In this document: positions 59,377-64,000 of the stretch, in pieces
Position numbering within the stretch: position 1 is the stretch's first letter
Layout of the letters: each line of letters opens with the position of its first letter
From: PWXP01 sp034005525
GTDB lineage: Bacteria > Planctomycetota > Planctomycetia > Pirellulales > Thermoguttaceae
Length of the DNA: 64,000 nt
NCBI GenBank assembly: GCA_034005525.1
Contig: JAVEUP010000010.1
Location: 1 to 64,000 of the forward strand
Direction: 5' to 3'
Notes under the pieces: generated by a model
Databases searched by the model: none
The model's input: only the letters and a program-made list of their open reading frames with translations
What the model was told of the DNA's origin: nothing
Made by a program: the position numbers and the translations under genes

Positions 59377-62240
59377 AGGCCGTCTGGATGCTCGTTGGCG
59401 CGCAGACGCGCCGACATGGGTTTCGTTTGTTCTTGGCCTCGTTGGCGACAGCCGCCTCCGTGTGCCTGGTGATTTGGGTTGTCGGCGGCTACGACGTCTT
59501 GATCGGCCGTTCCGCCGGCCTCGCCGAGCAGATGATGGCGCCGTACGACGCAGTCCTTCAGACCCAGCGTGCAGCCGACGAATACCCGTCGGACGGCATC
59601 CTCGCGCAGGCGATCGATTCCGATGTTCTCGAACAATTCACGGCCGACGCCGACGTCGCACTGCTCGAACCCGTCATGGCGGTGCGGACAACCATGCTCT
59701 ACCCCGTCGGCCGCGGAAGGCCCGGCGCCGAGCGAAGACCCAGTCAGCGCAGCCGTAAAAAGGGGCCGGCCGGCCCCAAAGCCGGGCAGAAGCCTGCCGA
59801 ATCGGCCCAGGAGTTCCGCCCGAGAGGCCCGGGGGGAACTCTGCTGACCGGCACGACGGCCGCCCGGTCGCCGTTTGTGATGGTCGAAGGGCGGTGGCTC
59901 GATCTTCGGAATCCCGAGCGAATGGAGGCCGTCCTGTCCTCTTCGGCTGCCGGGGGCCGAGGCCCGGGGCTCAAGGTGGGCGACGTGTTCATGGTCCGCA
60001 GCCTCGGTGGCGAGTTCCGGCTCACGCTCGTCGGAATCGTCGATCAGCCCACCCACGTCCGCTCGGTCGGCGGAATCTACACCTCCATGACGGTCGCCCG
60101 CAAGATCAGCGGGCAGACGCCGCGTATCAACCGGGTCTACGTCGCGCTGAAGGATGAGGCCACCCTGAGCGATTTTGCGGCTCGCTGGCAGGATGCGCTC
60201 CAGACAGCCGATCCGCCGCTGGCGTTGACTGACGCCGGTCACCTGAGGGCCCAGATCGACGAAGGCCGCTCGCTGGCGATCCTCGAGCAGCAGCGCTTTT
60301 ACGCCACGGGGGTTTCCATCCTGGCGGCGACGTTCATCATCCTCACCACGCTCAGCATGGGCATCAGCGAGCGGATACGCGAGTTTGCCATGCTTCGGGC
60401 CATTGGCATGACGCGCGGCCAGATCGGCTGGGTGGTCTTCGGCGAAAGTACCGTGATCGCGGCGGCAGGCTGGCTGTTGGGCCTGGGCGCCGGCTGGGGA
60501 TTGCTCCAACTCGATGCAGCCCTCGAAGGCCAGTCGCTGGCACGAGCCGTACCCTTGAGCTTGCGGAGCGTTTTGGTCTCGGCCGCCTGCGTGGCGGTTG
60601 GAGCGGGCGTGGCGGCCGCCCTTCCCGCCCGAGTGGCCATGCGGCTGAAGCCGCTGGACGTCATGGCCACGGTCCTACGGCGGCGACGGTCAACGCTGCC
60701 GGTGGCCGGGGTGATCGCCGGAGCGGCCCTGATCGCGGTGAACCCGCTTCTGGTATATGGCGTCTCCATTTCGGCCCACCTCCGATATGCCGGTTACCTC
60801 GTGGTTGGATGCACCAGCATGGCATTAGGGTTTGTGCTCGTTGCGCCCCTGGCCGTCGTGCTGGTTGAGCGACTGTTGGGGCCGGCGGTGGCGGCCTTGA
60901 TGGGACTCAGCCGGCACCTGGTTGCCGAACAGCTTTCCGGCAATCTCTGGCGGAGCGTGGGGACGGTCGCGTGCCTGACCGTCGGCCTGGGATTGTTCGT
61001 CTCGATTCAGGTTTGGGGACATTCGATGGCCGTGCCTTTCCTGCCCGGCGACAACTTGCCCGACGTGGTCGTGTCGTTCCTGCCCTCGGGTCTTCCCGAG
61101 TCGGACGTCGACGCGGTGTACCAAGTCGATGGGATCATCGGCGAAGAGTGCGTGCCGATGGCCGTCGAGCAGGCGAAGGCTGCGCCCGAACTCCTTCAGT
61201 GCGAAGGACTCAGCAGGCCCCGGCAAAAGGCCGTCTATTTGTTCATGGGCGAGCAGGACAACATCCTCTTTCTTGGCGTCGATCCGCCAAGGGCCTTCGG
61301 CGGCAGCAATCCGCCGATCGGACTGGTTTTCGTGAAAGGCGATCGCCAAACGGCGCTCGATAAGCTCGGCCGGGGACGCTACTGCCTGGTGCCCGACCAT
61401 TTCCACGTGGAGACGGGCCTGGGGGTCGGCGACTGGTTCAGCGTGATTCCGCCGCACGCGCCCGATAGCGTGCTGACTTGGGAAATTGTCGGCGTGGTCT
61501 CGATTCCCGGCTGGCAGTGGGTTACGAAGATGTCGGACATGCGCCGCTACGCACCCAAGACCCTGGCATCCGTGTTCGTCTCCTACGAAGGCGCCAAGGA
61601 GGCATTCGGGCTCGAACGGGTCTACCATTTCTGGGCCAACACAATCCCGGGGACCGACAGCGGCAGCCTGCGGACGGCCATGCAAGCTATTGCCGACCGC
61701 AATACCAACGTGGAATTCTACATGCCCGACGTCGGCCAGGTACATACGGAGACCCCCTATGCTTCGGTGACCGATGTGCGCGAGGTCGAGCGCACCGTGC
61801 GGTGGCGCACCGAGAGCGTGCTGTGGATGATGTCGAAGTTCCCGCTCATCGTACTGGCCATTACGACGCTGGCCGTGGCCAATACGATCATGGCCTCGGT
61901 CCGCGCGCGGCGGTGGGAGCTGGGCGTGTTGCGGGCGGTGGGGCTTACCCGCGGTGGGTTGACGCGGCTGGTGGTGGCCGAATCGATTCTTGTGGGGCTG
62001 GTCGCGTGCGTGTTGAGCCTGACGTTCGGAATCACGGCCGCGTGGTGCGCCACGGGCATTTGCACCTATATCTTCTACTTCGGCGGCTTGCAGCCGCCGC
62101 TGGTGATTCCCTGGACCTCGCTCTCATGGAGTTTCGCGGTTACACTAGGGCTATGCATGTTGGCAGGTATCCTACCTGCCGTTGCCGCCGGCCGGACCGA
62201 GCCTGCCAGGCTCCTGCAGGCCGGACGAGCGGCCATGTGA
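59373..62240 (+). CDS. Large FtsX/MacB-like permease, second cluster
   Basis: A 955-residue permease, about twice the normal length. FtsX-like features occur twice: one helix at the N-terminus, a block of three helices near residues 305-420 (including ARVAMRLKPLDVMAT), then a second set at about 450-560, and a final three-helix block ending GRTEPARLLQAGRA, the typical end of the family. The periplasmic loops are long. The duplicated architecture suggests fusion of two permeases as in some LolE/MacB-like exporters. It overlaps the ATPase gene by four bases (ATGA). Confidence 0.88.
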   Translation: MKAVWMLVGAQTRRHGFRLFLASLATAASVCLVIWVVGGYDVLIGRSAGLAEQMMAPYDAVLQTQRAADEYPSDGILAQAIDSDVLEQFTADADVALLEPVMAVRTTMLYPVGRGRPGAERRPSQRSRKKGPAGPKAGQKPAESAQEFRPRGPGGTLLTGTTAARSPFVMVEGRWLDLRNPERMEAVLSSSAAGGRGPGLKVGDVFMVRSLGGEFRLTLVGIVDQPTHVRSVGGIYTSMTVARKISGQTPRINRVYVALKDEATLSDFAARWQDALQTADPPLALTDAGHLRAQIDEGRSLAILEQQRFYATGVSILAATFIILTTLSMGISERIREFAMLRAIGMTRGQIGWVVFGESTVIAAAGWLLGLGAGWGLLQLDAALEGQSLARAVPLSLRSVLVSAACVAVGAGVAAALPARVAMRLKPLDVMATVLRRRRSTLPVAGVIAGAALIAVNPLLVYGVSISAHLRYAGYLVVGCTSMALGFVLVAPLAVVLVERLLGPAVAALMGLSRHLVAEQLSGNLWRSVGTVACLTVGLGLFVSIQVWGHSMAVPFLPGDNLPDVVVSFLPSGLPESDVDAVYQVDGIIGEECVPMAVEQAKAAPELLQCEGLSRPRQKAVYLFMGEQDNILFLGVDPPRAFGGSNPPIGLVFVKGDRQTALDKLGRGRYCLVPDHFHVETGLGVGDWFSVIPPHAPDSVLTWEIVGVVSIPGWQWVTKMSDMRRYAPKTLASVFVSYEGAKEAFGLERVYHFWANTIPGTDSGSLRTAMQAIADRNTNVEFYMPDVGQVHTETPYASVTDVREVERTVRWRTESVLWMMSKFPLIVLAITTLAVANTIMASVRARRWELGVLRAVGLTRGGLTRLVVAESILVGLVACVLSLTFGITAAWCATGICTYIFYFGGLQPPLVIPWTSLSWSFAVTLGLCMLAGILPAVAAGRTEPARLLQAGRAAM

Positions 62241-62381
62241 CGAAATCGTCGCGCGTGGCCTTGCCGGCACGCCGATATGGATCGGCAACGCTTATTAGCA
62301 CCTCAACCAGTTGAAGTCCCGCTGGAATCGCTCTGGAGCGTATGGTCGAGCAATGCAGTAATGGATTGTGCAGGAGGACGC

Positions 62382-63227
62382 ATGCGAAACTATGTCGAAG
62401 GCAATAAGCTTAGAGCAGCCGGCGTTACGGGGCTTCTCATCACGACCTGGCTTGCCGGATGCAGCAATGCCCCGCAGAACGCAAGCGAGGACACGGATCG
62501 ACCCAACGCCGCTGTTGTCGAGGTGTTCGCTGCGGCAAGCACAACGAATGCAATGGACGACATCGTTGATGCGTTCGAGGCGGCGAACTCCGTCCAAGTG
62601 AAGACCAACTACGCCGGCAGTTCCATGCTCGCGCAGCAGATTGCCCACGGCGCTGAAGCGGGAGTCTATCTGTCGGCCAACGAGACATGGGCCGACTTCC
62701 TCGAAGAGAAGGGGCTGGTCGCGACTCGCGTCGACCTGCTGGCTAATAGCATTGTCGTGGTTGTGCCACGTGGGTCCAGCCTGGAACTTCATCGTCCTGA
62801 AGACCTGGTGTCGGAAGAGATCGAGCACCTTGCAATGGGCGACCCGGCGCACGTACCGGCTGGTATGTATGCAAAAGAGGCCCTGGAGAACCTGGGGCTC
62901 TGGAAGCAACTCGAGAAGAAAGTCCTGGCAGGTGCGAATGTACGGCAGGCCCTCACTTACGTGGAGCGGGGAGAAGTGGCGGCCGGGATCGTGTACGCGA
63001 CCGACGCGGCGATCACCGATCAGGTGCGAGTCGCCCTTGCCATCGATCCTTCGATGACGCGTCCTATCCGCTATCCCCTTGTGCTGACCCCCGTCGGGGC
63101 CGATAATGCCGTTGCCCAATCGTTCTTCGAGTTCATCCAGGGGCCTGAAGCCGCCGCCATCTGGAAGCGATACGGCTTCACCGTCCTCGGCTCCTCGAAC
63201 GGGCAGAAAGCGAGGAACTCACCTTGA
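62382..63227 (+). CDS. modA: Molybdate ABC transporter substrate-binding lipoprotein ModA
   Basis: A 281-residue periplasmic binding protein. A lipobox (LAGC, near residue 26) makes it a lipoprotein. VFAAASTTNAMDDIVDAFEA and NYAGSSMLAQQI are family motifs near the ligand site (Ser and Thr residues that bind the oxyanion). VRQALTYVERGEVAAGIVYATDA and the PVGADNAVAQSFFEFIQGPEA segment are typical of ModA. AGGAGG precedes the ATG. It is the first gene of a modABC unit that would supply molybdate for molybdenum enzymes. Confidence 0.9.
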   Translation: MRNYVEGNKLRAAGVTGLLITTWLAGCSNAPQNASEDTDRPNAAVVEVFAAASTTNAMDDIVDAFEAANSVQVKTNYAGSSMLAQQIAHGAEAGVYLSANETWADFLEEKGLVATRVDLLANSIVVVVPRGSSLELHRPEDLVSEEIEHLAMGDPAHVPAGMYAKEALENLGLWKQLEKKVLAGANVRQALTYVERGEVAAGIVYATDAAITDQVRVALAIDPSMTRPIRYPLVLTPVGADNAVAQSFFEFIQGPEAAAIWKRYGFTVLGSSNGQKARNSP

Positions 63228-63283
63228 TCGCGCACTTGCCGGTAGCGAAGCCCGTTGCGTGAAACCATGGTTTCGGAGTCCCG

Positions 63284-63991
63284 TTGAACGTGCCCCCTCT
63301 AGCCTTTCTAACCCCGGAGGAACTGACGGCCGTGCGGCTGAGCCTCACGGTGGCCACGTCGGCCGCCTTGCTCGCCCTGCCGGCGGGCATCGGGTTGGGC
63401 TATCTGCTTGCGCGCGGGCGCTTCGCCGGCAAGTGGCTCGTCGAGGCTGTGGTCTCGATTCCGCTTGTGCTGCCGCCGGTGGTCACCGGTTACCTGCTCC
63501 TCGTTCTGCTGGGAACCAGGGGCCCGATCGGATCACTGCTTCTGAATTGGTTCGGAATCCGGCTGGTATTCAACATGCCGGCGGCAGTCGTGGCCGCGAT
63601 GGTGGTCAGCTTTCCTTTGATGGTGCGGGCGATACGCCTCGCCTTCCAGTCGGTCGACCCGCGGTTGGAAATGGCCGCACGCAGCCTCGGCGCCGGCCGG
63701 TTTCGGGCCTTCGCTACCGTATCGCTTCCCTTGGCCCACCGGGGCATCGTCGCGGGCTGGACCCTTTGCTTCGCCCGGAGCCTCGGGGAGTTCGGGGCCA
63801 CGATGCTCTTGGCCAGCAACATTGCTGGCCAGACGCGGACCATCCCGCTTGCGATCTTCTCCATGACGCAGCGGCCGGGTGGCATCGAGGCGAGTTGGCG
63901 GCTGGTCGTGCTGGCGATCCTGCTCGCCTGCGCGGCGATGATCGTCAGCGAATTGCTGGAACGGAGCCAATCACGTCATGAGTCAACTTGA
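63284..63991 (+). CDS. modB: Molybdate ABC transporter permease ModB
   Basis: A 235-residue permease with a typical ABC-permease EAA motif (AARSLGAGRFRAFATVSLPLAHRG). It opens LTPEELTAVRLSLTVATSAALLALPAG and continues through PLVLPPVVTGYLLLVLLG, all ModB-like. The start is TTG 63284, with GGAG five bases before. Its stop overlaps the start of modC by 14 bases. Confidence 0.9.
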   Translation: MNVPPLAFLTPEELTAVRLSLTVATSAALLALPAGIGLGYLLARGRFAGKWLVEAVVSIPLVLPPVVTGYLLLVLLGTRGPIGSLLLNWFGIRLVFNMPAAVVAAMVVSFPLMVRAIRLAFQSVDPRLEMAARSLGAGRFRAFATVSLPLAHRGIVAGWTLCFARSLGEFGATMLLASNIAGQTRTIPLAIFSMTQRPGGIEASWRLVVLAILLACAAMIVSELLERSQSRHEST

Positions 63992-64000
63992 GTTCGATTG
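63978..64000 (+). CDS. modC: Start of molybdate ABC transporter ATPase (ModC), cut by the window
   Basis: Only seven codons (MSQLEFD) before the window ends. The call rests on position: an ATG inside the end of modB, as is usual for modBC. No ATPase motif is visible here. Confidence 0.5.

Noticed and set aside
59331..60509. A 392-codon minus-strand frame
   Set aside because: It overlaps the ATPase end and the large permease, whose coding frame is supported by family motifs and coupling.
1..64000. tRNA, rRNA or CRISPR arrays
   Set aside because: I looked for clover-leaf-type and regularly spaced repeat patterns and saw none. The repeats found are irregular and palindromic, not CRISPR-like.

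Overview
This looks like chromosomal DNA of a planctomycete, probably a relative of the Pirellulales. The reasons are two DUF1559 prepilin-like secreted proteins, two secreted sulfatases, two giant DUF1080 (3-keto-disaccharide hydrolase-type) proteins, a PEP-CTERM protease, a membrane Ser/Thr kinase, a FlgM-like protein with the MHVYGPxHxHGPQ-type N-terminus, high GC, and many short palindromic intergenic repeats. This taxonomic call is an inference from gene content; no rRNA or tRNA gene was seen.

Layout. 1-4800: the 3' end of a large RHS/YD-repeat polymorphic toxin, followed by a decayed array of displaced RHS fragments, a broken toxin tip and putative immunity genes. 4801-5669: non-coding, with dispersed repeats. 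5670-12133: an internally deleted M19 dipeptidase, a secreted M14 carboxypeptidase with a LamG domain, a canonical sulfatase and a small membrane protein. 12337-14975 (minus): a two-gene unit with a sugar-isomerase-like exported protein. 15314-20253: a SNF2 helicase with a SWIM finger, a uroporphyrinogen-decarboxylase-family methyltransferase and a TIGR01777 epimerase. 20384-28936 (minus): bioD, two paralogous DUF1080 proteins and a divergent AroE-like dehydrogenase, with an OLD-like AAA+TOPRIM nuclease and a small partner ORF sitting between the paralogues. 29528-33253: a methyltransferase-like protein, a membrane-anchored protein kinase and LeuC. 33278-34063 (minus): flgM-like then fur. 35027-43621: a zinc-ribbon protein, a PEP-CTERM protease, a GlsB/YeaQ protein, a UPF1-like helicase, a sulfatase lacking its catalytic cysteine, and PurD. 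43688-50225 (minus): a lipoprotein, DUF1559, a TGS GTPase with a secreted Cys/Pro-rich protein, and a tightly overlapping operon of an orphan RNA polymerase alpha-CTD-like protein, a DUF3592 membrane protein, an arrestin-like protein and a P-loop ATPase. 50584-58237: an SGNH hydrolase, a PIN toxin-antitoxin pair, a MacB/LolCDE-like ABC cluster, an exported methyltransferase, DUF1559 and tandem four-helix membrane proteins. 58591-64000: a second ABC/FtsX pair, then modA-modB-modC (molybdate uptake), cut by the window end.

The most unusual items are the decayed RHS toxin/immunity array, the alpha-CTD/DUF3592/arrestin/ATPase operon (a candidate undescribed module), the OLD-like putative defence gene inserted between paralogues, a sulfatase with Asp in place of the formylglycine Cys, and a family of about 140-bp MITE-like elements with terminal inverted repeats, one of which is flanked by a 17-bp direct repeat.
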